From: Acidimicrobiaceae bacterium
GTDB taxonomy: Bacteria; Actinomycetota; Acidimicrobiia; Acidimicrobiales; Ilumatobacteraceae
Assembly: GCA_003569125.1 (NCBI GenBank)
Contig: BGOG01000004.1
Span: forward strand, 29,608-93,607
Direction: 5' to 3'
Length of the DNA: 64,000 bases
Translations under genes and position numbers: made by a program
Notes under the pieces: model-generated
What the model was told of the DNA's origin: nothing
The model's input: the letters and a program-made list of their open reading frames with translations, nothing else
Database searches by the model: none
Part shown: piece by piece, positions 30,630-39,480 of the stretch
Layout of the letters: each line of letters starts with the position of its first letter
Position numbering within the stretch: position 1 is the stretch's first letter

Positions 30630-31421
30630 GTGACTTTTCCTCCACCACAAGTTCCACCGCCACTACCGCGTGCCAATCAGTCGGCACCCAAAAGTGCAGA
30701 GCCACTGCGCGAACAGAATTCTTCAAAGCGCACGAATAATCCACCGCCACCATTTAAAAAATCGTCACGTCAAAGAACACGAGGAAGCGCAAGAGCTAGT
30801 CAAACTAGTTTTACCAATGCGATTGTTTCAATCAATGTCGGTCTGTATTTGTGGATGTCGATATCAAATTTCGGGGCGACATCGAACAATTTCGTTATTT
30901 CAAAATACTTTCTCGAACAAGGTGAGTGGTATCGATTAATTAGTTGTGGGTTTGTGCACTTTGGTTTGTTTCATGTCGCAATGAACATGATGCTCGCCTA
31001 TCAACTCGGCCAAATGTTTGAACCAAGAATCGGCTCATTGCGTTTTGGATTGCTTTATTTCACGTCACTTCTAGGTGGATCGGTCGGCGCCCTTGTGCTG
31101 AGCCCGAATGCCATGACTGGCGGAGCATCTGGGGCCGTGTTTGGACTAATGGCAGCAGCGATAGTTGGCATGCGCCACGAAGGTCTCAACCCGATGCGCA
31201 GTGGCCTTGGTTTGACTTTCGTGATCAACTTGGTGATCACACTCACGATTCCGGGGATATCAATCGGCGGTCACTTTGGTGGTGCCATAACCGGTGCCAT
31301 CTGCGGTGCCGTTGTGCTGGCGCCGAATAGTTGGCGATTGCCGAGGTGGCTTGGCATCGTCGTGCCGTGCGCACTCAGTTTGGCTTTGATTTATCTCGCA
31401 ATTAATTTTGTTAACGCGTAA
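30630..31421 (+). CDS. Rhomboid-family intramembrane serine protease
   Basis: About 263 residues from GTG 30630. The first 60 residues are proline- and serine-rich and basic (PPPQVPPPLPR, KSSRQRTRGSAR). Then come transmembrane helices with SFTNAIVSINVGLYLWM, GFVHFGLFHVAMNMMLAYQL (the H-x3-N oxyanion region), GGASGAVFGLMAAAIVG with the catalytic Ser in GASG, and GHFGGAITGAICGA with the catalytic His. It cleaves membrane helices. Substrate unknown. The cytoplasmic proline-rich tail is longer than in E. coli GlpG. Confidence 0.88.
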   Translation: MTFPPPQVPPPLPRANQSAPKSAEPLREQNSSKRTNNPPPPFKKSSRQRTRGSARASQTSFTNAIVSINVGLYLWMSISNFGATSNNFVISKYFLEQGEWYRLISCGFVHFGLFHVAMNMMLAYQLGQMFEPRIGSLRFGLLYFTSLLGGSVGALVLSPNAMTGGASGAVFGLMAAAIVGMRHEGLNPMRSGLGLTFVINLVITLTIPGISIGGHFGGAITGAICGAVVLAPNSWRLPRWLGIVVPCALSLALIYLAINFVNA

Positions 31422-31444
31422 CACCCTGTCGCTACTGTTTGGCA

Positions 31445-31843
31445 ATGCTTGAAACTATTAAACCACCGATCGACGTACCTCGCGCCCATTTAGACCCAAT
31501 CACAACCCTTTCAGAAAAATTGGCGGTATTTTCTTTGGCGTTGATGCGACCGCTGCGTCACGAAACAATTGTTTTATGTTGCGACGCAACTCAGCGTGGC
31601 GTCGGTATTTTTGCTTTTGACACAAAACTAAAAATCACGGAAATTATCGATCGCATAATCGGTTCGGCAATCAACATCGAATCTGTGGCGACAATTTCGC
31701 TATGCACCTCTCGTGCGGGTGGCGGTCCATTAGCAACTGACAAATCACAATTTTCTGCTGCCAAAACTCGCTGTCAAAATGCAGGCATCGCCCTTACCGA
31801 CTGGTTTTTAGTCGCCCGTGGCGACGTTCAAGTGCTTAATTAA
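31445..31843 (+). CDS. Hypothetical protein
   Basis: 132 residues from ATG 31445 (a longer frame begins at 31439). Seen: EKLAVFSLALMRPLRHETIV, then LCCDATQRGVGIFAFDTK and the end LTDWFLVARGDVQVLN. The end loosely recalls the JAB/RadC-like ADxFVxARG pattern, but the metal ligands HxH...D are not visible, so I make no assignment. It overlaps the convergent zinc-ribbon gene by four bases. Confidence 0.55.
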   Translation: MLETIKPPIDVPRAHLDPITTLSEKLAVFSLALMRPLRHETIVLCCDATQRGVGIFAFDTKLKITEIIDRIIGSAINIESVATISLCTSRAGGGPLATDKSQFSAAKTRCQNAGIALTDWFLVARGDVQVLN

Positions 31844-32067
31844 CTATGGCAACCGCAGCCAGAACCGCAACCGCCCATTTTTGGCGCTGGCATTGAGGGT
31901 GCAGCACTGGCGCTAGATCCGCCACCTACCGAGGCAAAAACCGAGAGCAACCGGACAGAATTTTCGTGACCTTGCGAGCATTTGGCTGGTTCGTTTGCCT
32001 GCGACATCGAACGACGTTCTTCAAAAGTTTGATCACATGTTCGGCAACGAAACTCGTAAACGGGCAT
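31840..32067 (-). CDS. FmdB-family zinc-ribbon protein
   Basis: 75 residues. MPVYEFRCRTCDQTFEERRS carries the first CxxC and is the FmdB signature; a second Cys (AKCSQGHE) and a C-terminal cysteine-rich tail (GGCGSGCGCHS) follow. FmdB proteins are small regulatory or metal-binding proteins. The glycine and cysteine tail suggests extra metal binding. Its 3' end overlaps the convergent upstream hypothetical gene. Confidence 0.85.
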   Translation of the reverse strand: MPVYEFRCRTCDQTFEERRSMSQANEPAKCSQGHENSVRLLSVFASVGGGSSASAAPSMPAPKMGGCGSGCGCHS

Positions 32068-32155
32068 TGGCTCATTCTAGATGCAGCCGAACATGGTTTA
32101 ATGAATTGTGCGCTTAACAGCAATTTCAAACGTGATACCGGGCGTGATTTAAGTC

Positions 32156-32449
32156 GTGATATCAAATATTGAAACCTTGCCGAGTACGGTCATCGAGCAG
32201 CAAACAGAACTTGTTCTGCAAACTGGCAAGCCGTTGGTTGCCCATATCGTCAAAACAGAAAAAGACGAATCTGCTGCGGCCAAAGTTTTAGAAGCCCGAA
32301 TCAACGGCACACCGATTGAAGCACTGTGTGGCCATGTTTGGGTGCCGTCACGCGACCCGAAACAGTTGCCGATGTGCCAAGCGTGCAAAGAAATCTACGA
32401 GATGTATCGAGGCTTCAACGACGAACTCAACGAACAGCCCAGCGAATAA
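32156..32449 (+). CDS. DUF3039-family actinobacterial protein
   Basis: 97 residues. The C-terminal part LCGHVWVPSRDPKQLPMCQA followed by CKEIYEMYRG, with three cysteines (Cys-x-x-Cys) and WVP-RDP, matches DUF3039, a small zinc-binding actinobacterial family. Starts at GTG 32156. Function unknown. It lies 10 bases upstream of the LysE-like gene. Confidence 0.8.
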   Translation: MISNIETLPSTVIEQQTELVLQTGKPLVAHIVKTEKDESAAAKVLEARINGTPIEALCGHVWVPSRDPKQLPMCQACKEIYEMYRGFNDELNEQPSE

Positions 32450-32459
32450 AATTATCTGA

Positions 32460-33086
32460 ATGCCTGATATCAACTCGCTTATTTCGTTTGCGATTGCCTC
32501 GGTTGCACTGCTGGTGATTCCGGGCCCTGCTGTTCTATACATCATCAATCGAAGCGTGTCTGATGGGCGAACAATTGGATACGCGGGTGTGGTTGGCATT
32601 GAACTCGGAACATTCATGCATGTTTTGGCCGCGACCGTTGGTTTGTCGGCAATTCTTGCTGCATCACCTAACGCATTCAATGCCGTGAAATATTCTGGTG
32701 CGGGGTATCTAGTGTTCGTTGGTTTGCGCACACTGTCACGCAAGCCCGCAGCGATTGATTCGTCGGCCATATCTATGACCAGGATCCAAGCATTTCGTCA
32801 AGGTTTTGTGATCAACACACTCAACCCAAAAATTGCACTTTTCTTTCTGTCATTTTTACCTCAGTTCATTGATCAAGATAAAAAATCAAATGCAGTTCAA
32901 TCTTTGACACTTGGCACAGTATTCGTGATCTGTGGCTTCATCACCGACGGAATCTACGCGCTTACTGCAAGCTCACTGCGCGAAGTTCTCGTCAAAGGCA
33001 AAGCGTTGCCATTTGTTCAGCGTTATATCGCCGGAGTTGTATTCATCGGGCTCGGCCTGGTCGCCGCGTTAGCGAAAGTCTCTTGA
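32460..33086 (+). CDS. LysE/RhtB-family amino-acid exporter
   Basis: 208 residues, six predicted helices. Starts SLISFAIASVALLVIPGPAV with the family motif PGPxxL, then GVVGIELGTFMHVLAATVGL and GFVINTLNPKIALFFLSFLP with the NPK signature. Exports amino acids or small metabolites. The specific substrate is not clear. Its 3' end overlaps dnaE2 by 18 bases (convergent). Confidence 0.85.
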   Translation: MPDINSLISFAIASVALLVIPGPAVLYIINRSVSDGRTIGYAGVVGIELGTFMHVLAATVGLSAILAASPNAFNAVKYSGAGYLVFVGLRTLSRKPAAIDSSAISMTRIQAFRQGFVINTLNPKIALFFLSFLPQFIDQDKKSNAVQSLTLGTVFVICGFITDGIYALTASSLREVLVKGKALPFVQRYIAGVVFIGLGLVAALAKVS

Positions 33087-36000
33087 ACTAACTCCATGAA
33101 GATTAATTTTCAGTTCGCTCAAGTGCTCGGCGATGATATTTACTACTCCTTGAACTGACTCGATTCGACCTCTGACTACCAAGGCGGATGCATTTAACGA
33201 AATGTTGCGAAACCGCCTCCAGCAGCCTTGCGAGACAATCACATTTATCAATCCTGTTTCGTCTTCAAGACTTATAAATGTCACACCCCGCGCCGTTGAC
33301 GGCCGTTGACGGTGTGTCACAACGCCACCAACAAAAATTCGTGATCCACTCTCGATGCTGGGCAACTCAATTGCAGTAAGAACACCAAGTTTTGTCAGCT
33401 GAGCGCGAACGAACTGAGTCGGGTGACCATCTGGCGAAACACCCGTTGACCATAAATCACAAATAGATTCTTCGATTGGTTGCATGCCCGGCAGTTGCGG
33501 CGACTCACTGCCAGTTGTGACGCCAGCAAGTCTGTCGGGTCGACTCTGAATCACTGCCCCTGCCGACCACAAAGCATCTCGACGAGATATGTCAAAACAT
33601 TGCGTATAGACACCCGCTGTTGCCAATGTTTCGATCTGTGAAAGATTCAGTTGTGGCACACGACGAACTAGGTCTTCCATGCTCGTGAATGGCCGCGCTG
33701 TCTCTATTGCTTGTGCCAGTTCACTACCGATACCACGCACACTAGAAATGCCGAGTCGCAAAGCAAACCCACCGGTTGACTCGTGGCATGGTTCTAAAGT
33801 CGCGTCGGCTTTTGATGCATTCAAATCTGGACTATGTACGACCACTCCGTGCCGACGAGCATCACGCACAAGTGAATGTGGCGACCAAAAACCCATCGGC
33901 TGTGCGTTTAACAACGCCGCATAAAACGCCGCTGGCTCGTGATATTTGATCCATGATGAGGCATAGACAAGATACGCAAAAGAAACAGAATGACTTTCTG
34001 GAAACCCATAATTCGAAAACGCCTGCATCTTTTCGAAAATCTCATCAGCCACCGGGCCGACAACTCCACGCTGCGACATGCCATCATAAAGTCGTTGACG
34101 AAGCCGCTCCATTCTCAGGTGCGAACGCTTCGAGCCCATTGCCTGACGCAATTCGTCGGCTTGCGTTGCGGTGAACCCTGCAACATCAATCGCCATTTGC
34201 ATCAACTGTTCTTGAAACAGTGGTATGCCCAAAGTTTTGCCCAGACTATTTTCTAATAGTGGATGTAAATATGTAACTGGTTCTTCACCGTTGCGCCGAC
34301 GAATATATGGATGTACTGATCCACCTTGAATCGGCCCGGGTCGAATCAATGCGACTTCAACGACTAGATCATAAAATCTTCGTGGCTTGAGCCGCGGCAA
34401 TGTTGCCATTTGTGCACGCGACTCGATTTGAAACACCCCAACTGTGTCGGCGCGGCACAACATTGCATAGACATCATCATCTTGCGGAATCGTCGCAAGG
34501 TCGATTTTTTTGCCACGAAACTCGGCGATCAAATCAACTGCATTGTGCAGCGCTGAAAGCATTCCCAGGCCAAGTAGATCGAACTTGACCAAACCGATCG
34601 CCGCACAATCGTCTTTATCCCACTGCAACACACTGCGATCTTTCATTCGTGCCCACTCAACTGGGCAAACCTCACTGATTGGGCGATCACAAATCACCAT
34701 GCCACCAGAATGCACGCCCAAGTGTCGCGGGGCATCCAAAACTTGTCGTGCCAGTTCTATGACTTGGGCAGGAATCTCATGACCAGTATTAACTTCGCCC
34801 GTCCTGGAGTCGCTCGCCAGTGAACCAAACACGCCGACTTGTTTGCTCCATGCATCTTGTTGACCGGGGGCAAAACCCAAGGCTCTGGCCATATCGCGAA
34901 TCGCCGAGCGTGAGCGATACGTGATCACATTGGCTACTTGCGCCGCATGATGTCGGTCGTAACGATTAAAAACATATTGGATAACTTCTTCGCGCCGACC
35001 GCTTTCGATATCGATGTCGATATCTGGTGGGCCGTCACGCTCAGTTGATAAAAATCTCTCAAACAACAAGCCAAGCGATACTGCATCGGCTTTGGTTATG
35101 TCGAGCGCAAAACACACGGCACTATTGGCGGCGCTGCCCCGACCTTGGCAAAAAATATTTGAACGCTCACAAAATTGCACGATGTCCCAGACGACCAAAA
35201 AATATCCGGCGAAGTTGAGTTTTTCGATTATTTCTAGTTCGTGATCAATCGTTCGCCATGCTTTAGACCTGAGAGATAGATCTTCAAGTTGTGTTATTGG
35301 TCGTGCGCCATATCTGCGTGTCGCACCTTGTTCGGCCAATAGTCGTAAATACGAGACTTCGTCCAAGCCATCTGGACAAATAAATGGTGGCAACTTTGGC
35401 GCGACAAGCGATAAATCAAACGCAGATGATTTTGCAATTTCTTCCGTGAGTTCGACAACACCTGGATATCTTGCAAACCGACGAAGTTGCTCGGCGCCAC
35501 TGCGAATGTAGGCACTTGGAGCTGGTGGTAATTGCAAATCAATTTCGTCGAGACTTGCCCGTTGACGAACTGCCGCCAACGCAACTGCTAATCGATACTC
35601 ACGCAACGATGCATAACTAACGTCGTTGGTCGCAACGCATTGCACATTGCAACGCATTGCGATTTGTACGAGCGCATCATTGCGCACCGAATCAAGTGGG
35701 TCACCGTGATCCCATAATTCAACCAATACACGGTCACGACCAAACTCACTAATCAATCGTTGCAACTTTCGAGCAGCATTTTCAGGGCCGTGTTGTTCGA
35801 GCGCCTGAGTAATTATTCCGGTGCTCGTGCCAGTCAAAACCCAGCAGCTACCGGCAATAACTTCTGCAACATTGGTGGTAGTAAAAACTGGTGCAGATTT
35901 TGCTCCGGCTAATTGGCCGAGCGTGACTGCATGCGACAAACGTGCATAGCCACGAGGTCCGTCGGCGATAACTACGATCTCTGCGATCTCTGCGTGAGGC

Positions 36001-36227
36001 GAATTTTGTTTTTCTGTGCACTGCAACTCGGCACCAAATAAAGTTGGCAAGCCAAGACCACGAGCCGCTTGGGAAAATCGCACAACTCCATAAAGACCAT
36101 TGCGATCGGTTAGCGCTAATGCACTCAGTTGCATTTTGATTGCCGATTCAACGAGCTGTTCAGGGTGCGAAGCCCCGTATAGGAACGAAAAGTTTGAACG
36201 ACAGTGCAGTTCGGCGTAGCCAGACAC
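33069..36227 (-). CDS. dnaE2: Error-prone DNA polymerase III alpha subunit
   Basis: Catalytic subunit of the inducible mutasome; works with ImuA' and ImuB in damage-tolerant, mutagenic synthesis. 1052 residues, the usual length for DnaE2. N-terminal PHP domain starts SGYAELHCRSNFSFLYGASH; the palm contains catalytic aspartates in PPDIDIDIESGRR (around residue 400) and SAVCFALDITKADAVSLGL; HSGGMVICDRPISEV and FPESHSVSFAYLVYASSW follow; an OB-fold end has RIFVGGVVTHRQRPS. GTG start at 36227 is supported by a leaderless promoter with a LexA box. Part of the cluster dnaE2-NUDIX-imuB-imuA'. Confidence 0.95.
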   Translation of the reverse strand: MSGYAELHCRSNFSFLYGASHPEQLVESAIKMQLSALALTDRNGLYGVVRFSQAARGLGLPTLFGAELQCTEKQNSPHAEIAEIVVIADGPRGYARLSHAVTLGQLAGAKSAPVFTTTNVAEVIAGSCWVLTGTSTGIITQALEQHGPENAARKLQRLISEFGRDRVLVELWDHGDPLDSVRNDALVQIAMRCNVQCVATNDVSYASLREYRLAVALAAVRQRASLDEIDLQLPPAPSAYIRSGAEQLRRFARYPGVVELTEEIAKSSAFDLSLVAPKLPPFICPDGLDEVSYLRLLAEQGATRRYGARPITQLEDLSLRSKAWRTIDHELEIIEKLNFAGYFLVVWDIVQFCERSNIFCQGRGSAANSAVCFALDITKADAVSLGLLFERFLSTERDGPPDIDIDIESGRREEVIQYVFNRYDRHHAAQVANVITYRSRSAIRDMARALGFAPGQQDAWSKQVGVFGSLASDSRTGEVNTGHEIPAQVIELARQVLDAPRHLGVHSGGMVICDRPISEVCPVEWARMKDRSVLQWDKDDCAAIGLVKFDLLGLGMLSALHNAVDLIAEFRGKKIDLATIPQDDDVYAMLCRADTVGVFQIESRAQMATLPRLKPRRFYDLVVEVALIRPGPIQGGSVHPYIRRRNGEEPVTYLHPLLENSLGKTLGIPLFQEQLMQMAIDVAGFTATQADELRQAMGSKRSHLRMERLRQRLYDGMSQRGVVGPVADEIFEKMQAFSNYGFPESHSVSFAYLVYASSWIKYHEPAAFYAALLNAQPMGFWSPHSLVRDARRHGVVVHSPDLNASKADATLEPCHESTGGFALRLGISSVRGIGSELAQAIETARPFTSMEDLVRRVPQLNLSQIETLATAGVYTQCFDISRRDALWSAGAVIQSRPDRLAGVTTGSESPQLPGMQPIEESICDLWSTGVSPDGHPTQFVRAQLTKLGVLTAIELPSIESGSRIFVGGVVTHRQRPSTARGVTFISLEDETGLINVIVSQGCWRRFRNISLNASALVVRGRIESVQGVVNIIAEHLSELKINLHGVSSRDFR

Positions 36228-36234
36228 TCAAATT

Positions 36235-36240
36235 AGACTA
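36235..36240 (-). promoter_or_regulatory. Predicted leaderless -10 hexamer of dnaE2
   Basis: TAGTCT on the coding strand, one base downstream of the LexA box and 7 bases before the GTG start. Confidence 0.55.
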
Positions 36241-36241
36241 G

Positions 36242-36255
36242 CGAACATATGTTCG
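36242..36255 (-). promoter_or_regulatory. LexA (SOS) box of dnaE2
   Basis: CGAACATATGTTCG is an exact palindromic match to the CGAACRNRYGTTCG LexA-box consensus known from Bacillus and close to mycobacteria. On the coding strand it is followed by one base and the hexamer TAGTCT, then 7 bases to the GTG. LexA bound here would block the promoter. Confidence 0.9.
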
Positions 36256-36360
36256 CTAGTGGCTAGATTTTGCTTATTATTAGACGCCAAAGGGCTTGTT
36301 ATCTGGCGTTGCTAGCTAAAAGCTCCCGCTAAAGTTTGCGCCCAAAAATCGCGCTAGAGA

Positions 36361-36930
36361 TTAGATCTCGACAATTTGCCGAGCAGCGAGAATCGCACCT
36401 CGCGCACCATCTTCGGCTGTGTCGAGAACTTGATCCCAGGCAAACCATTTAACTTGTTTGCTTTCACCTTCGGCTGGGGCAAATGTTTCATTGTCGGCAA
36501 CTAATAAATATCTGACATCTAAATGTGTGTGCCCGCGGGGGCCAGGGTGAACGTCTAGATGTATAAATCTCGGCAGCTTACTTAGCTCGTCTGTAAAGTG
36601 ACGCAACTGTAAGCCAGTTTCTTCTCGTGCTTCACGCAATGCTGCTTGGTCAACAGACTCACCAGCATCGATATGCCCGCCTGGTTGTAGCCACATGTTC
36701 AAGCGTTTGTGCAAGTGCAACACCACACCAGGCACACCGACAACAATTGCCGAAGCGGTGATATGTGTCGTGTCACTGTGTTCATCAAATGGTGCACGCA
36801 ATAATGGTGCAAGTTCACAAAAAACATTGACCGACTCTCGTTCGCGTTCGTCAATTGGTTTGTGAGTCGCTAAATCTATGCAAAACTTTTTTACAAATTC
36901 AACACCAGCGTCAGAAATCATCAACTTCAC
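36361..36930 (-). CDS. NUDIX hydrolase in the mutasome cluster
   Basis: 189 residues. The full Nudix box is present, GGHIDAGESVDQAALREA followed by REETGL, which matches GX5EX7REUXEEXGU; before it is MWLQPG. Hydrolyses nucleoside diphosphates linked to another moiety; the substrate could be a damaged or sanitised nucleotide, judging only from its position between imuB and dnaE2. Start at GTG 36930 or ATG 36921. It ends 133 bases before the dnaE2 start and lies 35 bases downstream of imuB. Confidence 0.85.
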   Translation of the reverse strand: MKLMISDAGVEFVKKFCIDLATHKPIDERERESVNVFCELAPLLRAPFDEHSDTTHITASAIVVGVPGVVLHLHKRLNMWLQPGGHIDAGESVDQAALREAREETGLQLRHFTDELSKLPRFIHLDVHPGPRGHTHLDVRYLLVADNETFAPAEGESKQVKWFAWDQVLDTAEDGARGAILAARQIVEI

Positions 36931-36965
36931 AATATCGCAATGACTGACTGTCTATATACGGTCGA

Positions 36966-38651
36966 CTAGTTGTATAGCGCTGCAACTGTCCATTCGCCAT
37001 GTTCAAGTATTGCCAACATCGCCAAAATCTGCGGCGCGCTATCTGTTGTAATTTTTTCGCAAACTAGTTGCAATCGAACCAATCGCCGACTGCGAGCCGA
37101 ATCCCACCAGCGTTCTTCGACCGGCCAAGGCCCTGCCCACGAATTTACTTTGTAATGTGTCGAGCCGATAATCACGACAACTGGTGAAGCACTCAACTCA
37201 TGTCGTGCGCTGACGCTCAGCAATTTTCCGAGGTGATCATTTATTTGAACTTGAATCGGCTCGGCGTAAACAACGCTCGGCGATGGGTTTGGCAGTGCAC
37301 CACGCCAATTTTGTGCTGATCTCTGTTCGCCGCTATTGGCGCTATCAGTAGTTTGAGCATGTGTGGCTGAAACAAGTTCGTAACTATCTAAAAGGTCACG
37401 ACCGCCTTGCCACTTGGCAACTTGCACCGCAGATGAACCCAGTAATTCGCTTAACCGACCAATTGCTTGTGTTGCTGTTTCGTCGGTCTGTGTGCTGCCA
37501 CCCCACAACCTAAGTTGTCGTGCCGTATCAGTTCGAACTTCGTCGGCAATTAACTGCACACGAACCAGGCCGTGACTTTCAAGACCGTGACTTTCAAAAA
37601 CACGGTTTTCGCCAACATGACTTTCGTGACCGCTAGAAAGCCAGGCTTCAAGTTGCCACTTTGCGTTTTCAATAATTGCACTCGTTGTTAAACCTTGCGG
37701 GCGATACCACAATCTTTCAGAACGATTGCCCGCTTCCGACTCAAAGACGATGACGATTCGCACGCAAACACTGCCATGAACCGAGTAGTGCTCGGTAAAT
37801 GCACCAGCCATTCTTTGCACGCTGTTAATTATGATTTGTTGATCGCTGACTGGCTCATCAAACTTTTCGATACACAGATGCTCTGGCGGATGTGGAACCA
37901 CGGCGAGCGGGTATTGCTCATCACCCCGAGCCAGTCGATGTAACTCAACGCCCAACTCGCCAAACCTGCCTGCCAAAACCGACTCACTTAGAGCACAAAC
38001 ATCTTGCAACGTGTTTAACCCGAGTCGCTCAAGCAACGAAATTGTTTCACGATTGATGTTTGCGAATTCGCTGAGTACTCGCACCGACTGTGGGGCAAGC
38101 CACTCGCTGGTTTTGTCTGGCTCAACGACATACGGAGTAAATAAATTTGCGGTGCGGCTCGCCACAGCGCTGGCATGAGCGGCAATTTGGGCAGCCAAGC
38201 GACTATCGGCAACACCAACACCAACAGCAAGACCAACAAGCGAAGCTGCCAAACGACTATCGGCAACCGAAGTTTTTAGCGCCTCGAATATTTTTGAAGC
38301 CATCGACCCGTCGCCACCCATATATCTAGATGGCCCACGCGCGGCAAAAACTATCAACCCGGGTTCGCCGACTTCAATTAGTGGCACAAGTTCATTGACC
38401 GAACGCACGACTGTGTCAAAAGTGGTGCGGTCGCGACTCGGCTGATGCGCAACAATTTCTATATCTGGGCACAACGCTTGGGCATGGCGACGACGCATGC
38501 CCACTTGCACCCCGTAACGCATCGCAGCAGGCGTACGAGATATGACTCGTTGCGCATGAACGACTGCGCACGGAGTAGTCGAATTCTTGGCAGCGACAAC
38601 TGCCGACCAATCAAGACATCGCAAAACCGCTAATCGCCTAGGTGCAGGCAT
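36966..38651 (-). CDS. imuB: ImuB, Y-family polymerase-like mutasome protein
   Basis: 561 residues. Begins PAPRRLAVLRCLDWSAVVAA, where the first catalytic aspartate of DinB-type polymerases (IHVDMD) aligns with cysteine. The SxDE motif is also lost: EVGEPGLIVFAARGPSRYMG stands in its place and is characteristic of ImuB. So it is non-catalytic and instead bridges ImuA', the beta clamp and DnaE2. The N-terminal two-thirds carries the Y-family fingers and thumb (SLLERLGLNTLQDVCALSES), the C-terminus is variable. Located between imuA' and the NUDIX gene. Confidence 0.92.
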   Translation of the reverse strand: MPAPRRLAVLRCLDWSAVVAAKNSTTPCAVVHAQRVISRTPAAMRYGVQVGMRRRHAQALCPDIEIVAHQPSRDRTTFDTVVRSVNELVPLIEVGEPGLIVFAARGPSRYMGGDGSMASKIFEALKTSVADSRLAASLVGLAVGVGVADSRLAAQIAAHASAVASRTANLFTPYVVEPDKTSEWLAPQSVRVLSEFANINRETISLLERLGLNTLQDVCALSESVLAGRFGELGVELHRLARGDEQYPLAVVPHPPEHLCIEKFDEPVSDQQIIINSVQRMAGAFTEHYSVHGSVCVRIVIVFESEAGNRSERLWYRPQGLTTSAIIENAKWQLEAWLSSGHESHVGENRVFESHGLESHGLVRVQLIADEVRTDTARQLRLWGGSTQTDETATQAIGRLSELLGSSAVQVAKWQGGRDLLDSYELVSATHAQTTDSANSGEQRSAQNWRGALPNPSPSVVYAEPIQVQINDHLGKLLSVSARHELSASPVVVIIGSTHYKVNSWAGPWPVEERWWDSARSRRLVRLQLVCEKITTDSAPQILAMLAILEHGEWTVAALYN

Positions 38652-38674
38652 GTGCCACTTACTATCTCGCGCAC

Positions 38675-38730
38675 GGTCTAATCAGCACGGTCTAATCAGC
38701 ACGGTCTAATCAGCACGGTCTAATCAGCAC
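38675..38730. repeat. Four tandem 14-bp copies at the 3' end of imuA'
   Basis: Unit ggtctaatcagcac, four exact copies at 38675-38688, 38689-38702, 38703-38716 and 38717-38730. The innermost copy is the end of imuA' (Arg-Ala-Asp, TAG on the minus strand). The other three repeat the stop codon downstream, in the gap before imuB. Confidence 0.95.
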
Positions 38731-39403
38731 GCGTGACTAAATAATTGCGTTCGCGTGCAACTCGTCGCCCGCTAACCCGTATTCGCACATCACGATGCTG
38801 CAAGTAGCCGGCACCCCCGTTGACACCGCTCCAACTTTTTGTGCGTGTATCTAAAACAACATCAGCAAGAAACTGTTGAGCCCCGTTTGAATCAGAAGTT
38901 GATCTAGATTGTGACAACGGTGTGTTGTCGATGATTATCATCACCGCCCGACGAGATTGCAATCTTGTTTGCACTCGTCTGGCATCGCTAACCGATAGTC
39001 GTTCAGGAACAGCGACAATCAACAAATCGAAACCCTCAATTGCCGCGGCAACTGTGATTGACCATTCGCGCGATGTCTTGGGTGGATGAACCAAAACTGT
39101 TCGCTCTAGAGCGATACCGTGCTCGACAGCAGAAACTAAACCAAGATTGTCGACACCGACTACGCCAAGCCACGACCCCTGCTGAGTTGCAAGCGAACAA
39201 AGTGAAAGCGCCAACGATAAACCGGCATCGCCACTACAACGCACGATGCGACCGCGTACCAAACCAGAATCAGGCAGTAAATCACGGATGTTGTCGGCCA
39301 CAGCCAGACGTTCTACGACTTGAGGCTTTGCGCCTAACTGCTGTGCGACTAAAAGTTCTTTAATTGAAAGTTCTGTGACTCGTTGTTCGGTGTCTAGTTG
39401 CAT
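38720..39403 (-). CDS. imuA': ImuA'-type RecA-like mutasome protein
   Basis: 227 residues. MQLDTEQRVTELSIKELLVA, then GRIVRCSGDAGLSLALSLCS where RecA-like proteins have a Walker A loop, with no GK[ST] (degenerate), GSWLGVVGVDNLGLVSAVE and GVNGGAGYLQHRDVRIRVSG. Actinobacterial ImuA' is a truncated RecA-fold partner of ImuB. The gene is 68 bases upstream of imuB and preceded by a LexA box. ATG 39403 with TACAGT 6 bases upstream, leaderless type. Confidence 0.88.
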   Translation of the reverse strand: MQLDTEQRVTELSIKELLVAQQLGAKPQVVERLAVADNIRDLLPDSGLVRGRIVRCSGDAGLSLALSLCSLATQQGSWLGVVGVDNLGLVSAVEHGIALERTVLVHPPKTSREWSITVAAAIEGFDLLIVAVPERLSVSDARRVQTRLQSRRAVMIIIDNTPLSQSRSTSDSNGAQQFLADVVLDTRTKSWSGVNGGAGYLQHRDVRIRVSGRRVARERNYLVTRAD

Positions 39404-39409
39404 ACCAGC

Positions 39410-39415
39410 ACTGTA
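39410..39415 (-). promoter_or_regulatory. Predicted leaderless -10 hexamer of imuA'
   Basis: TACAGT on the coding strand, six bases before the ATG at 39403 and one base downstream of the LexA box. Confidence 0.55.
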
Positions 39416-39416
39416 G

Positions 39417-39430
39417 CGAACACCTGTTCG
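39417..39430 (-). promoter_or_regulatory. LexA (SOS) box of imuA'-imuB
   Basis: CGAACAGGTGTTCG on the coding strand is an exact match to CGAACRNRYGTTCG. It lies between the -10 hexamer and the weak -35 region of imuA', so the cluster should be induced by DNA damage. Confidence 0.9.
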
Positions 39431-39480
39431 TAGTAACTACCGAAACGCTATTAGTCTGTTTTTACCCAATTAAGGTTCGT

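Noticed and set aside
38340..38420. ImuB as an active Y-family polymerase
   Set aside because: The catalytic DxD and SxDE positions are replaced (RCLDW; EVGEPG), as in known non-catalytic ImuB.
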